NCBI GenBank assembly: GCA_004346725.1
Contig: SMDE01000012.1
Location: forward strand, 62,001 to 126,000
DNA length: 64,000 nucleotides
From: Phytobacter diazotrophicus
Lineage (GTDB): Bacteria > Pseudomonadota > Gammaproteobacteria > Enterobacterales > Enterobacteriaceae
Reading direction: 5' to 3'
The notes under the pieces are model-generated. The model did no database searches, had not been told where the DNA came from, and saw only the letters and a program-made list of their open reading frames with translations. A program made the position numbers and the translations under genes. Each line of letters starts with the position of its first letter. The stretch's first letter is position 1. Positions 7,602 through 17,699 of the stretch are shown here, one piece after another.

Positions 7602-10600
7602 TTACAAATATTCATCTAAAGAAGAGGAAAAGTGACCAAATAAAGTGTTGGTATCAGGGACACTAACTCCAAGACCCTTTGCAAAGTCACGCAGCCAGAC
7701 CAGTTCGTCTTTCAGTGAAGTGACCAGTTCGTTTTCAATAATATCGTTTACCGTCGTGATATTTTTGATAAAACCGTCGCGGGTAAGCTCATGCTGTTTT
7801 GCCAGTTCGACTTTTTTATTTTCGAACGCTGCGGCTGCCCTTTTAACCTTCTCAGTCAACTTATCTTTAATTGAGGCGTCATGCTTAATCTGCTGCGTCG
7901 CCGTTTCAACCGTGCGGGAGGTACTGGCAGGGTTTTTGATGAGATTCAGCAATACATCCAAGTCAACATTTTGGCTCAGAATGGTCTGTTGAGAAGGCAC
8001 TAACCCTGTATTCGCAGCGATTGGCGCTAAATACCGGGCATCATCTTTGTTGTTTTCGATAATGATAGATTGCAATCTTTCCGGTAACCCCGGATTTTCA
8101 AGATACTCCGGAACGAAAAATGTACCAAAGATCCTGTTGAACATTAACTTGAATCCCTTATCTATCTTTCCGTAATTAAACTTACCAATTGACGGATTAC
8201 ACAATAAATCGTCGTGGTATTTTGTTGACGCAACCATTTCGTTGAAGAGGTCTTCACTAAGGTTTTCATTTCTGCAAAGCTTATTCTTGACCCGTTCATC
8301 GCGGTCGCCCGCCGATGTGTAATAACTTCTGGAATACAATGTCCGCTGTGCTTTTGGTGAAATGTTAGGGTTAACGGTCAGACTCTCATCAATTCTGATT
8401 CGATTAATTGCCAACAACATATCGCATACGCTTTCCCCAACGACCGGGTTCCGCGCCATAATCGCCAGCACATCGCTGTCTTTATGCCCGACCGCCATCA
8501 ACTGTACCTCTTCGCAGAGCGACGCGTTCTGCATCAGGCTTTGCTGGGTGGCCTTCCGGCCATTCTGATACAGATAAACCTGCACGGTCGGCACCAGCGC
8601 GGGGTTGATGGCCAGCGCATCGCGCACCGCCGGGTTGCCTTCACTGGCAAGGATTTGCTGAGTCTCTGCCGTTAATTTCGGGTTCACCGCCAGGGTCGCA
8701 AGCGCCGCTTCATTCGTCACTTTCTGAGCAAACCGACGTTGCACCAGCGCGGAAAGATTGCGCCGCTCCGCCAGCGCCAGTAAAGCGTGAACATCGCCTT
8801 TGTCGAGCTGTGCCAACAGCGCACTGTCATCATTGCCGCCGCCAGCGCTCTCCTGCGCCGGGGCGTCGGGTTGCATCTGCGCCTCTTCCAGGGCATCCAC
8901 CACCGCGCTGTCATTGTCCTGCGCCAGTTGCTGTTTTACCTCTTCGGCCAGCGCCGGGTTTTTCGCCAGCGCGATACGCACCACGGACTTATTGTCCTTG
9001 AGCAACACCGCCTGCTGTGCGGCAGTGAGCGCCGGGTTAAGCGCCACGGCGGCTCTCAGTGCATCATTTTGCTCGTAGAGATACTCTTCACGCTGCGCTT
9101 CCGGGCAGTTGGCGTGACGTAACACCGCCTGCTGCAACGCACTGTTTTTACGCGATAACAGCGCATCCAGCACGCTCTCAACGCAGTGCGCTTTCTCTGC
9201 CAGTTGCAGCAAAATCTCATCATTAAGCTTGTTCTTCTGAATCAGCGACAGCAGCAGGTTAGTTGGCGCGTTATGGTGTACGCAGGCCAGCGCCAGCGAC
9301 GTTTTATCGTGAACCTCGCCAGTTTCCGCCGGGGCAATACAGGCCGACAGGATACGCGCGGTGCAATACGGGTTGCTGTATACCGCGTGGCGCACTTCCG
9401 CATAACTGTCTTTCGCCAGTTTTTCGAGCAGGTCTTCGCTGCACTCTTCTGCCTGCGCTACCCGCAAACGCTCGTGCGGGTTGGTGTCATCCGCCAGGCG
9501 GATCATCTCCGCCAGGCTGAGCCCATCGATATGCGACGCCGCTTTCAGCTTCATCTTCTCGAACAGCGCTTCATACTGTCCCACCTGGTCACGCAGGGTC
9601 TCACGCAGCGGAACCGTGCGCTCCAGCGCCCGGCACAGGCGGGAATAATCGATATTCACCCCGGCCAGAAACGCGCTCTCGCGGGCATCGTTCACCGCGT
9701 TTTGAATATCCGCTCCGGCAAAATTACGGCACAGCACCGCAAGTTGCTGTTGCTGTTCTGCCGTGAAGGTGTGCCAGGCTGCTTTCAGGTGGATACTGAG
9801 AATGGCTTTACGCTCAGCCAGATACGGGAAGCCGACATAAAAGACATCGTCGAAACGCCCCTTACGTAGCAGCTCCGGCGGCAGTGCGGTAACGTTATTG
9901 GCCGTTGCCACCACAAATACCGCGCTGGTTTTCTCCTGCATCCAGGTCAGGAAATAGCCCAACAGCCGGGATGTCACTTCCGATGCATTAGAAGACCCGA
10001 TCCCGACGAACGCTTTTTCCAGTTCATCCACCCACAGTACGCAGGGGCTGATGGTCTCAGCCATCGCCAGCGCCCGGCGCATATTATGCTCACTCTCCCC
10101 GACGTATTTACCCAGCAGAGAGCCGATGTCCAGACGCAGCAGCGGCAGCCCGAACAGATTGGCGACCGCTTTGGCGGTAAGGGATTTACCGCAGCCCGGC
10201 ATCCCCGCCACCAGCACCCCTTTCGGTGCCTGCAACCCGGCCTCTTCCGCCTCCGGCAGACGCTGCAAAATAGCGGCTTTACGCTCCAGCCATTTTTTCA
10301 GGTTCTCCAGCCCGCCGATGTCCGTCAGGTTCTCGCGCACCTTGACCATTTCCAGTACGCCGCTTTTACCGATGATCTGCTCTTTTTCCTGGAGCAGCGC
10401 GGCGAGCGCTTTCTCGTCAAGCTCACCGTGTTTTTCCAGAGCAACGGCCAGAGACTGGCTAATCTGGCTGGCGGTCAGGCCGGTCAGCGTGGTGCTGATC
10501 CTGTTAAGCAGCGCGTCAGACACGGTTAACTGACGTTCGCGGGCAAACTGTTCCGCCTGCTGGCGAATAGCCTCGCGACGCGGAAGCGGCAATTCAACCA

Positions 10601-11036
10601 GAGTAATCAGCGGTTCAATCAGTGAGGGAATGTCCACGCGGTCATCCACGCAAACCACGCAGCACTCACCGCTGTGGTGACGGCGGATACGCAGCAACAG
10701 TTGCTGCAGACGCGCGGCCACCAGCGGCGAGGAGTCCAGCACGGTTCTGATATTGCGGAACACCAGGATGGTATTTTCCAGATCATCATCCAGCAATCCG
10801 GCCAACATCTGATCGGCCTGTGGGGGGGCAGAAATACCAGCAGCCACCAGCGGATGACGATCGTCGAAATCCACCCAGCCCCAGGCCAGGTTCCATTCCC
10901 GCAGCCGAAAACCGGTCTCTTTGGCCACCGCGCTTAACAACGTATCAATGCGATCATCTTCACCGCTGTGCAGATAAAAACCGGCGTGTCCGGCGCGGAT
11001 CCAGGTTATCAGCCGGGTCGTTAACAGACTGTCCAT
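7602..11036 (-). CDS. AAA+ ATPase with C-terminal variant leucine-rich (LRV/HEAT-like) repeats
   Basis: The 1144-residue protein has three parts. Residues 1-220 resemble the degenerate N-terminal AAA domain of Ycf46-type proteins ([23 protein letters not shown]). Residues 235-470 are a complete AAA+ module: Walker A GMPGCGKS (278-285), Walker [11 protein letters not shown] (333-342), sensor N380 and arginine finger RKGRFD (391-396). From about 500 onward there are many copies of a roughly 24-residue variant leucine-rich repeat with an ALAxNPAL core. The last 150 residues are helical and charged. It is the third gene of a minus-strand cluster with a nuclease-like/membrane protein (9 bases upstream) and a WYL regulator. 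The layout suggests an ATP-driven sensor or remodeller; I do not recognise a named system. Confidence 0.8.
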   Translation of the reverse strand: MDSLLTTRLITWIRAGHAGFYLHSGEDDRIDTLLSAVAKETGFRLREWNLAWGWVDFDDRHPLVAAGISAPPQADQMLAGLLDDDLENTILVFRNIRTVLDSSPLVAARLQQLLLRIRRHHSGECCVVCVDDRVDIPSLIEPLITLVELPLPRREAIRQQAEQFARERQLTVSDALLNRISTTLTGLTASQISQSLAVALEKHGELDEKALAALLQEKEQIIGKSGVLEMVKVRENLTDIGGLENLKKWLERKAAILQRLPEAEEAGLQAPKGVLVAGMPGCGKSLTAKAVANLFGLPLLRLDIGSLLGKYVGESEHNMRRALAMAETISPCVLWVDELEKAFVGIGSSNASEVTSRLLGYFLTWMQEKTSAVFVVATANNVTALPPELLRKGRFDDVFYVGFPYLAERKAILSIHLKAAWHTFTAEQQQQLAVLCRNFAGADIQNAVNDARESAFLAGVNIDYSRLCRALERTVPLRETLRDQVGQYEALFEKMKLKAASHIDGLSLAEMIRLADDTNPHERLRVAQAEECSEDLLEKLAKDSYAEVRHAVYSNPYCTARILSACIAPAETGEVHDKTSLALACVHHNAPTNLLLSLIQKNKLNDEILLQLAEKAHCVESVLDALLSRKNSALQQAVLRHANCPEAQREEYLYEQNDALRAAVALNPALTAAQQAVLLKDNKSVVRIALAKNPALAEEVKQQLAQDNDSAVVDALEEAQMQPDAPAQESAGGGNDDSALLAQLDKGDVHALLALAERRNLSALVQRRFAQKVTNEAALATLAVNPKLTAETQQILASEGNPAVRDALAINPALVPTVQVYLYQNGRKATQQSLMQNASLCEEVQLMAVGHKDSDVLAIMARNPVVGESVCDMLLAINRIRIDESLTVNPNISPKAQRTLYSRSYYTSAGDRDERVKNKLCRNENLSEDLFNEMVASTKYHDDLLCNPSIGKFNYGKIDKGFKLMFNRIFGTFFVPEYLENPGLPERLQSIIIENNKDDARYLAPIAANTGLVPSQQTILSQNVDLDVLLNLIKNPASTSRTVETATQQIKHDASIKDKLTEKVKRAAAAFENKKVELAKQHELTRDGFIKNITTVNDIIENELVTSLKDELVWLRDFAKGLGVSVPDTNTLFGHFSSSLDEYL

Positions 11037-11045
11037 TCTTCCCCC

Positions 11046-12635
11046 TTACCAAAAACTGCTCAGGAAACTGCCCACGGAACTGACGACGCTCGAAACGCCC
11101 CGCCCAATAGCCGACGCGGTATCCGCAATCACCGAGACCGCGGCTTTAGCGACCGATTTCCCGGCTTTGTAGACTTTGTCTGCCACCGTGCTACCCAGCA
11201 TGCCGCCGATGACGCCTCCCGCCAGGCCACCCATAAAGGTGCCCACCGGGCCGAAAACAGTGCCGATAGCCGCGCCAATTCCGACGCCCGCCTCCGCCGC
11301 TGCGATGCCTGCCACGGTAGTAACGGTGGTGTTGGCGACGCGATCCAGCGCCTCTTCTTTGGAGATATTGCCTTTCGCCAGGTCGTAGAGGTTCTTGAGG
11401 TTATCCACCGCCACCGAACCGATCATCGCAATGCGTCCGGCTGGCGTGTTTTTCATCACGCTGCCCAAAAAGCCCCGGCGGGAGGCCACCAGCAACGCCC
11501 CTGAGGTGGCGACGGTCAGCATGGTACTGCCTGCGGTCTTGAGTGAGTCTTCGACAAACTCCTGCACATCTTCGCCCGCCGATGCGTTTTCCTTGCCGGT
11601 GAGGCTGTTCCACAGGCGACGGGCCAGAATGCGCCCACCCTGGAAGCAGACCCCGAGGCCAGCCGCCACCAGCGCGGTTTTGCCAATCTGTTTGCCAACG
11701 GTGATAGCATCCGCGTTATGCCAGTCCATCTCGCTGATCTGTTTCTCTTTATGCGCCTTCTCGCGCTGGCGGACCGCCTCTTCTTTCGATAACGGCATGG
11801 ATTCCACTCCGTCATAATCAATGGTTTCGACCGCTTTACGCTGCATATCCGTCGAGTGCCCTTCCGGCACCAGGGAACCCTGGCCGCGATAATCGCCATG
11901 CTCGAACAGTTTTTCCGTGCTGCCCGCATCCGCGCCATATTTCGCCTGGTAGCGACGCACAACTTTGCCACTGCCACCTTTGATCTGAATATCCACGGAG
12001 TTTTTGCCGAACGCCTTGCCCGGTTTCACCACCAGTTCAGCCCGCGCCGAGGAACCTGCTGCCTTCGCGTTGATATTAAAGGTGTTGACGTGGTGCACCT
12101 CGGCGATAAACCCGTCGAGATTGCGCGCCATGCTGATCTGCCCGTCGTTGCGGGTGATAATGTCGCGCAGCAGGTTATTGGCATGCGTCAGCGCATTATC
12201 AATTGATTGACCGTACTCCCCGGTGCTGAGCACGCCATGGCGCTGGGCCGAATGCTGCATCTCTTTGCCCAGCCAGTTATCGCGGCTTTTGCCCTTCTGC
12301 CGCGCGGCTTTCAGGGACACTTTCAGTTCTTGCTGGCGTTTTACGGTTTCGACGATTTCGCCGGCATCACGGGTGAGCGCGTCGTCATTCGGCCACAGTT
12401 CCGCATGCTGGCGAAACTGCACCTGTAGCCAGATAAGCGGGTCGGCATCCGACGAATGGCTCGCCTGCTGCGTAAACTGCTGTAGCAGTTGCGTCGTCGC
12501 CAGCGGATCGCCGCCCGCCTCGCGCCATGCTGCGTCCATATCCACCGCCAGTTGTTCCTGATGTGTCTCGTCTAAGAGATCTAACGGCGCTGGCGTCGCG
12601 CGATGTTGTTCGCTAATTACGTCATTTTCAGCCAT
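11046..12635 (-). CDS. Uncharacterised protein: possible PD-(D/E)XK nuclease region plus glycine-zipper membrane region
   Basis: I do not recognise this 529-residue protein as a named family. Residues 1-165 are helical and charged. Residues 170-235 hold E179 (GFIAEVHHVN), D215 (NSVDIQIKGG) and Q230-x-K232 (RYQAKYG), a spacing like Mrr-type PD-(D/E)XK nuclease cores. A charged linker follows (280-305), then a hydrophobic, Ala/Gly-rich C-terminal half. Within it, 440-485 is a glycine-zipper stretch (GVGIGAAIGTVFGPVG, GGVIGGMLGS) typical of membrane-inserting or pore-forming segments. It lies between the AAA+ gene and the WYL regulator with spacings of 9 and 15 bases, so the three are likely one operon. 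It may be an effector controlled by the ATPase; this is inference. Confidence 0.65.
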   Translation of the reverse strand: MAENDVISEQHRATPAPLDLLDETHQEQLAVDMDAAWREAGGDPLATTQLLQQFTQQASHSSDADPLIWLQVQFRQHAELWPNDDALTRDAGEIVETVKRQQELKVSLKAARQKGKSRDNWLGKEMQHSAQRHGVLSTGEYGQSIDNALTHANNLLRDIITRNDGQISMARNLDGFIAEVHHVNTFNINAKAAGSSARAELVVKPGKAFGKNSVDIQIKGGSGKVVRRYQAKYGADAGSTEKLFEHGDYRGQGSLVPEGHSTDMQRKAVETIDYDGVESMPLSKEEAVRQREKAHKEKQISEMDWHNADAITVGKQIGKTALVAAGLGVCFQGGRILARRLWNSLTGKENASAGEDVQEFVEDSLKTAGSTMLTVATSGALLVASRRGFLGSVMKNTPAGRIAMIGSVAVDNLKNLYDLAKGNISKEEALDRVANTTVTTVAGIAAAEAGVGIGAAIGTVFGPVGTFMGGLAGGVIGGMLGSTVADKVYKAGKSVAKAAVSVIADTASAIGRGVSSVVSSVGSFLSSFW

Positions 12636-12650
12636 GTGTAACAGTCCTTA

Positions 12651-13616
12651 TTAATGTTTATCTGGCGATGCGAAAGCCGTCAGTGCGTCGGCCAACTGTG
12701 TCTGCAGGGTCGCGTGTAACGATGCGGGGGAAAGAATGGTCAGGTTGGGCAGCCAGTAGCGCACCCAGGGTAATAGCTGGCGTTCATCGGCAATTTTGCA
12801 GGTAATTTCCAGGCTACCGTCGCTGTTTTGCGTGTCGATGACCTGCCCTGGCAGCACATCACGACGCAGGAAATAGCCCGCCACGGAAGCATTCACATGA
12901 AGGCGTACCGGGAATTTGTTGAGGCTGAACCAGACGTCATCTTCTTCGTCGATGCACTGCTCAATGCGTGCTTCCGGCACGAAGGTCTCGTCACACAGTT
13001 CCAGCCACTGCAGGCCGCTCAGCAAAAAGCCTTTGAGGTTTTCCTGTTCCATGGCCGCCAGGTACCAGACGTTTTTCACATTCACCAGGCGGTACGGCTC
13101 AACGACGCGCGACTTCTCTTTATAGAAAAATGTGCATTTGCGGCGTTCGCTAATGGCCTGGCGGAGCAGGCTGAAATGACGGGACAGCGCATTTTCACTC
13201 TCGTGTTCCGCCGCCGGGTGTTTAATCGAAAATTGTGGGATGCCTTCGGTCTGTAATAGCGCCGACCAGAAGGCCGGGTTCTGCCCGGCAAAAAGCGGTG
13301 AAACGCCCGCTATGTCCAGCAACTGGCGAATATCGCGGGTACGCAACGCCTGATGATATTGCGGGGCCAGGCAGTAACTGTCGCCGCTGATGTGTTCAAT
13401 GATCGCGCTCAGGCGGCTAAGGTCGCGAAAGACAGTGCGCCCGGAAACGTTAAATGTCTCGGCTAACTGTTGTCGCGTCACCTGCTCTTGCTGGTGAAAC
13501 AGGATGATTGTTTCGGCCAGTCGGTGCGCCAGCTTTTCATATGCTCCGGTTGCTTTCCCCACTTCGAATCCCTCACTCGCAGAAAATGACCGCAGTGTAA
13601 TGGCAACGGATGACAC
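12651..13616 (-). CDS. WYL-domain transcriptional regulator of the AAA+/nuclease-like cluster
   Basis: The protein is up to 321 residues; a GTG at 13562 with GAGGG upstream would give 303 and matches where family homology begins (AYEKLAHRLAE). It has an N-terminal winged helix with recognition part VSGRTVFRDLSRLS, then a WYL domain with FFYKEKSRVVEPYRLV and NVWYLAA. A C-terminal WCX-like domain (LPWVRYWLPNLTILSPASL) completes it. WYL regulators (PafBC, BrxR, CapW families) often control phage-defence or DNA-damage genes and bind ligands or nucleic acid through the WYL fold. As first gene of the minus-strand cluster it probably autoregulates. A paralogue of the same architecture is encoded at 32233-33153. 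Confidence 0.85.
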   Translation of the reverse strand: MSSVAITLRSFSASEGFEVGKATGAYEKLAHRLAETIILFHQQEQVTRQQLAETFNVSGRTVFRDLSRLSAIIEHISGDSYCLAPQYHQALRTRDIRQLLDIAGVSPLFAGQNPAFWSALLQTEGIPQFSIKHPAAEHESENALSRHFSLLRQAISERRKCTFFYKEKSRVVEPYRLVNVKNVWYLAAMEQENLKGFLLSGLQWLELCDETFVPEARIEQCIDEEDDVWFSLNKFPVRLHVNASVAGYFLRRDVLPGQVIDTQNSDGSLEITCKIADERQLLPWVRYWLPNLTILSPASLHATLQTQLADALTAFASPDKH

Positions 13617-14048
13617 GTTATGTCAGTGAGCGTGGAATAAAAACACATTTTTTATATTTTGCGACACCCGAAGGAACTTAAGGCAAATTACTCTCAATTA
13701 TCTTTTCCCGAGGCGAAATTCACACACGAACGCTTACTGTCGTTATCGACGGAAGGAATATTTTACTAAATGGATTTTTAGTCTATTGAGCATCCTGCTC
13801 ATGTTTAGAAACTAAATTTTCTCTCAAAAAAGTGACGATTACTTTCGAAAAGCAAAAATAACAATAGCATTAGGCGAACTTTTTATTCTGCCTGGCTAAA
13901 TCATCCACAACGCATCACTCACGCATATATATGCATATTAAATTATTTATCGCATAAATATCACCTACCAAAAATATATATTTAGCCTCGCCTGCACCCT
14001 GTAAAAAGGTGGACCAAATAATTCACGCCCCATTCAGGGAGGTTGGGT
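13617..14048. promoter_or_regulatory. AT-rich divergent intergenic region between the WYL operon and the fimbrial genes
   Basis: This 430-base region has no credible gene. It must hold the promoters of the WYL cluster and of the fimbrial chaperone. It is strongly AT-rich (runs such as ATATATATGCATATTAAATT), the base composition expected of an H-NS-silenced region. I could not place exact promoter boxes with confidence. Confidence 0.45.
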
Positions 14049-14756
14049 ATGAAGACATTTATTTCTACCTTGTTCACACTTGTACTGTTCCTGCCTTCAG
14101 CACAGGCAGGCATTCTCATCGACACCACGCGGATTATCTATCCTGCGGACAAGCAGGAAGTAACGCTTAACATTACGAATAATGCAAATACCCCGCGTCT
14201 GATTCAGGCCTGGGTGGATAGCGGCGATCCTGATACCAATGCCGATAATGCGAACGTGCCTTTTATTGTCACCCCACCCATTTTTCGCATTGACGCAACG
14301 AAACGTCAGACTTTGCGTATCATGTACACCGGCGGTAAGGTGCCGCAGGATCGCGAATCGGTCTTCTGGCTTAATATCCTTGAAATACAGCCAAAGACCT
14401 TAGCGCAAAAAGAGAAAGCGAGTGATTATGTGCAGTTTTCCATCCGTTCGCGCCTGAAACTTTTCTATCGACCCAAAGGGCTGTCAAGTTCACCAGAAGA
14501 GGCGGTTTCTACACTACGCTGGCGCGTCGTGCACGGTGGAGTGGAATGTATAAACCCTTCTCCATTTAACGTTTCTTTCCACAAGATGAGCCTTTCAACG
14601 GCATCAGAAAAAGATAATGAATACCAGCATGGAATGTGCCAGGCAAAAGGAACAACCGTCTTCTCATTTCAGGAAAAGGCAAATGAGAAAATCTTTTTTA
14701 CCACAATAGATGATTATGGCGGTTTAAAGAAACACGAAGCGAGACTGAGCCATTAA
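14049..14756 (+). CDS. Periplasmic fimbrial chaperone (PapD/FimC family)
   Basis: I chose the ATG at 14049, 8 bases after AGGGAGG, over the TTG two codons earlier; the product is 235 residues. A signal peptide ends at about residue 20 (LPSAQA). The mature part begins with the G1 strand pattern of pilus chaperones (ILIDTTRIIYPADKQEVTL). It contains the conserved KRQTLRIMYTG and ESVFWLNILEIQPK segments, with the conserved Arg and the F1-G1 hydrophobic run. Two Cys near the C-terminus may form a disulphide. It delivers pilin subunits by donor-strand complementation. The next gene encodes an adhesin-like subunit, but no usher is present in the window. Confidence 0.9.
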   Translation: MKTFISTLFTLVLFLPSAQAGILIDTTRIIYPADKQEVTLNITNNANTPRLIQAWVDSGDPDTNADNANVPFIVTPPIFRIDATKRQTLRIMYTGGKVPQDRESVFWLNILEIQPKTLAQKEKASDYVQFSIRSRLKLFYRPKGLSSSPEEAVSTLRWRVVHGGVECINPSPFNVSFHKMSLSTASEKDNEYQHGMCQAKGTTVFSFQEKANEKIFFTTIDDYGGLKKHEARLSH

Positions 14757-14775
14757 AAACCACCGGGATAATATT

Positions 14776-15792
14776 ATGCAGAAATATATCTATTCTATAG
14801 CGCTTATTATTTTAGCATCACTGTTTGTGCCAGTTAGCTGGGCAGGTTGCACGGTAAGCAACCCAACAAGTTATACGGCAACCATTCCACCTACAACACT
14901 CTCTATCGCGCAAGATAAACCATGGGGCCCCATTGGGGACGTAATAAGTATTCCAACCGGGCCAGATACAGGCGTCATTTGTATACCAAATACAGATGTA
15001 GTACAAGTCATGTTAAAGTATGGAACAGCAATGACGCCCTCACCATACTTCCCGGATGTATATAATACGAACGTGCCGGGGATCGGTGTTAAAGTTTGGG
15101 ATGACTTCGTCTCGTCAACAGCTTGGGCCTATGGTTTCGATATTGTAATAAATAATAATCTGCAATACTGGTACTCCTGGCCACCCGAATATATTAATTT
15201 ACCTAATCGTCTCACGGGCATAAAAATTCAGTTTTATAAAACCGGTGAAAACCCGACCGGTAAAATACAATTACCTTCGCCTTTAGTCGAAGGCTGGATT
15301 AATACGAGTGTCAGCGCTGCAGGGGCGGTTCGCTATTCCATAGTAAACGTCATCAGTTCTAACATCTCTCTGAAAATTGCGGCCTGCCAGACACCCGATA
15401 TTTCCGTTGATATGAAAAAAAATTCCTATTCCGATTTCCCTGCTGTCGGCTCTACCAGCAAACCAGTACCCTTTAAATTTCAAATCAATAACTGTGATGC
15501 AGGCATGAGTGCGGTAAGTTATACCTTTAAACCCGCATCCGGGGTGACGCTCCAGGGTAGTGGTACCGGGCAGTATCTCACCCTGAAAAATGACTCAACG
15601 GCCAGCGGCGTAGGAATTCAGTTGCAGTATGAGAATGGAAACAATGTCCCCTTTAATACCAAAACAAAATTCACGGGCTACAGCGGCGCAGGCAGTTATA
15701 CCGTCCCGATGCAGGCTCGCTTTATCCGTACCGGGAAGATCAAAGGCGGCACGGCTAATTCAGCCGTGCAGTTTGAAATGACCTACGAGTAG
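14776..15792 (+). CDS. Fimbrial tip adhesin-like subunit
   Basis: The 338-residue protein has a signal peptide (cleavage after SWA, about residue 23). The N-terminal domain (24-190) is aromatic-rich with paired Cys, as in two-domain tip lectins. The C-terminal pilin domain (from about CQTPDISVDM) has the typical ending: TGYSGAGSYTVPMQARFIRT, then a penultimate-Tyr tail (FEMTYE). It is 19 bases from the chaperone gene and surely its client. No major pilin or usher gene is adjacent, so it is either a remnant or an adhesin exported by an usher encoded elsewhere. A weak GC hairpin follows. Confidence 0.85.
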   Translation: MQKYIYSIALIILASLFVPVSWAGCTVSNPTSYTATIPPTTLSIAQDKPWGPIGDVISIPTGPDTGVICIPNTDVVQVMLKYGTAMTPSPYFPDVYNTNVPGIGVKVWDDFVSSTAWAYGFDIVINNNLQYWYSWPPEYINLPNRLTGIKIQFYKTGENPTGKIQLPSPLVEGWINTSVSAAGAVRYSIVNVISSNISLKIAACQTPDISVDMKKNSYSDFPAVGSTSKPVPFKFQINNCDAGMSAVSYTFKPASGVTLQGSGTGQYLTLKNDSTASGVGIQLQYENGNNVPFNTKTKFTGYSGAGSYTVPMQARFIRTGKIKGGTANSAVQFEMTYE

Positions 15793-15990
15793 GCTTCGCT
15801 GTTAAATTCCCCCTCTCTCTCAGGGAGGGGAGACACCGCCTTCCCTTCTTACCCAGACAATTCCCCCATTATTCAAAACCTCGCTATAGATCACGTTTCC
15901 CCGCCCTAACTCGGTTCAGCCTGTTGAACCACATGTATTCTCCCTTACACGGGATGGATAAACTTTTACTCAATCAATAGAGGAGCCGTT

Positions 15991-16779
15991 ATGGGCGGTA
16001 AAGGGTGTAATTCACTTATTCGGGCTGAGAAAATACTGACCTACATTGCCTATGTTGGCGCGGCGAGTTTTATGGAACTACTACGGGAATTTCAGTATCC
16101 GAAGAGTAGCCTGCTGAATTTATTAAATGTCATGGTTGATTGTGGATTTCTAACGAAAAGCGATCGCAATCAATATTCCCTTGGCATTAAAAATTATGAG
16201 CTTGGCTGTCAGGCATTACACCGCAAAAATATTTTTGAGGTGACCAAACGCCCGATGCAGGAACTCTCGCAAAAAAGCGGCCTGGTCTGTCATTTAGGGG
16301 CCATTGAAGACTGTTACGCCATTTACCTCGATAAAGTGGAAAGTCCCGGTTCCGTACCCACGAAAAAAAGCTGGATTGGTAAGAAATTAGAATTACACAT
16401 CACGGCGCTCGGCAAAGCGTTACTCGCCTGGAAGCCCCATGAAGAGATGGATTATTTTCTGGATGCGTTAGCGCTCACCAAACATACCGAAAATACCTTT
16501 ACAGATAAGAAGTTATTTCGGGAAGAGTTGCAAAAAACGCGTCTACGCGGATGGGCCATAGACAATGAAGAATCAACCTATGGCGCTGTATGTCTGAGTA
16601 TGCCGGTATTCAATATGTATAACCGGGTTAATTATGCGATCTCACTGTCGGGCGATCCGGTGGTGTATTCAGGAAATAAGATCGATGGTTATCTCGAATT
16701 GCTCCGCCAGTGCGCCGGGCAAATATCATATGGGCTGGGATACCGGAGTGAAAGTGAAAACCTAAGAAAAGGAAACTGA
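15991..16779 (+). CDS. yjhI: IclR-family regulator, YjhI-like
   Basis: The 262-residue protein starts at an ATG after GAGGAG. The N-terminal winged helix (residues about 8-60) is followed by the IclR effector domain ([30 protein letters not shown]). It heads a unit in the order regulator, aldolase, dehydratase, GntP porter, the same order as yjhI-yjhH-yjhG-yjhF in E. coli K-12. A related IclR protein (XynR/YagI) controls the paralogous yag operon. The short gap (4 bases) to the aldolase indicates cotranscription. The ligand is probably a sugar acid such as xylonate, by analogy. Confidence 0.8.
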   Translation: MGGKGCNSLIRAEKILTYIAYVGAASFMELLREFQYPKSSLLNLLNVMVDCGFLTKSDRNQYSLGIKNYELGCQALHRKNIFEVTKRPMQELSQKSGLVCHLGAIEDCYAIYLDKVESPGSVPTKKSWIGKKLELHITALGKALLAWKPHEEMDYFLDALALTKHTENTFTDKKLFREELQKTRLRGWAIDNEESTYGAVCLSMPVFNMYNRVNYAISLSGDPVVYSGNKIDGYLELLRQCAGQISYGLGYRSESENLRKGN

Positions 16780-16783
16780 TGTA

Positions 16784-17689
16784 ATGAAAAAGTTCAGGGG
16801 AATTATTCCGCCGGTCTCCAGCACCTTTGATAACGACGGAAATATCGATAAAACTGCCATGAAAGCGGTCGCAGATTTCCTGATTGAGAAAGGGGTCGAC
16901 GGACTGTTTTATCTGGGGACCGGCGGGGAATTCAGCCAGATGAACACCAGCCAACGGATGGCGCTCGCCGAAGCGGCGGTCGCCACAGCGGATAAACGCG
17001 TTCCTGTGCTGATTGGCGTGGGTTCTCCCTCCACCGACGAAGCGGTAAAACTGGCGCAGCACGCTGAGGTTTGTGGCGCGGATGGCATTGTTGCCATCAA
17101 CCCCTATTACTGGAAAGTCGCCCCGCGCAACCTCGACGATTATTACCACCGCATCGCGCAAAGCGTAAAGCTGCCGGTGATCATCTATAACTTCCCCGAC
17201 CTGACCGGCCAGGACTTAACGCCGGAGACCGTCAAACGCCTGGTTTTGCAAAACGACAACATCGTTGGCATTAAAGATACCATCGACAGCGTCGGTCACC
17301 TGCGCGCAATGATTAACACCGTCAAAGCAGTGCGCCCGGATTTCTCCGTTTTCTGCGGCTATGACGACCACTTACTCAACACGTTGCTGCTGGGCGGTGA
17401 TGGGTCGATTACCGCCAGCGCCAACTTCGCGCCGGAGTTATCCATCGGCATCTATCGTGCCTGGCAGGAAAACGACCTCGCCACGGCCGCCACGCTCAAT
17501 AAAAAATTGCTCCAGTTGCCGTCGATTTATGCGCTGGAAACCCCGTTTGTCTCGCTCATCAAATATGCCATGCAGTGCGTGGGGCTCCCGGTGAACACGT
17601 ATTGCCTGCCGCCGATTCTGGAAGCGTCGGCGGAAGGAAAAGAAAAAGTGAAGGCGATCCTGGCCTCTCAGGGAATTTTAAAACAATAA
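16784..17689 (+). CDS. yjhH: 2-keto-3-deoxy sugar-acid aldolase of the DHDPS family (YjhH/YagE-like)
   Basis: The 301-residue TIM-barrel protein has the DHDPS/NAL-family catalytic pair: Schiff-base Lys164 (IVGIKDTID) and Tyr135 (IIYNFPD). The GTGGEF phosphate/carboxylate-binding motif is at 45-50. YjhH and YagE cleave 2-keto-3-deoxy-xylonate to pyruvate and glycolaldehyde. It is followed after 10 bases by the matching dehydratase, so substrate and pathway fit. The protein is cytosolic. Confidence 0.88.
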   Translation: MKKFRGIIPPVSSTFDNDGNIDKTAMKAVADFLIEKGVDGLFYLGTGGEFSQMNTSQRMALAEAAVATADKRVPVLIGVGSPSTDEAVKLAQHAEVCGADGIVAINPYYWKVAPRNLDDYYHRIAQSVKLPVIIYNFPDLTGQDLTPETVKRLVLQNDNIVGIKDTIDSVGHLRAMINTVKAVRPDFSVFCGYDDHLLNTLLLGGDGSITASANFAPELSIGIYRAWQENDLATAATLNKKLLQLPSIYALETPFVSLIKYAMQCVGLPVNTYCLPPILEASAEGKEKVKAILASQGILKQ

Positions 17690-17699
17690 GGGGAACACC

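Noticed and set aside
7645-9869. Several plus-strand frames within the AAA+ gene (up to 227 codons)
   Set aside because: They are antisense shadows of repeat-rich coding sequence with low-complexity translations.
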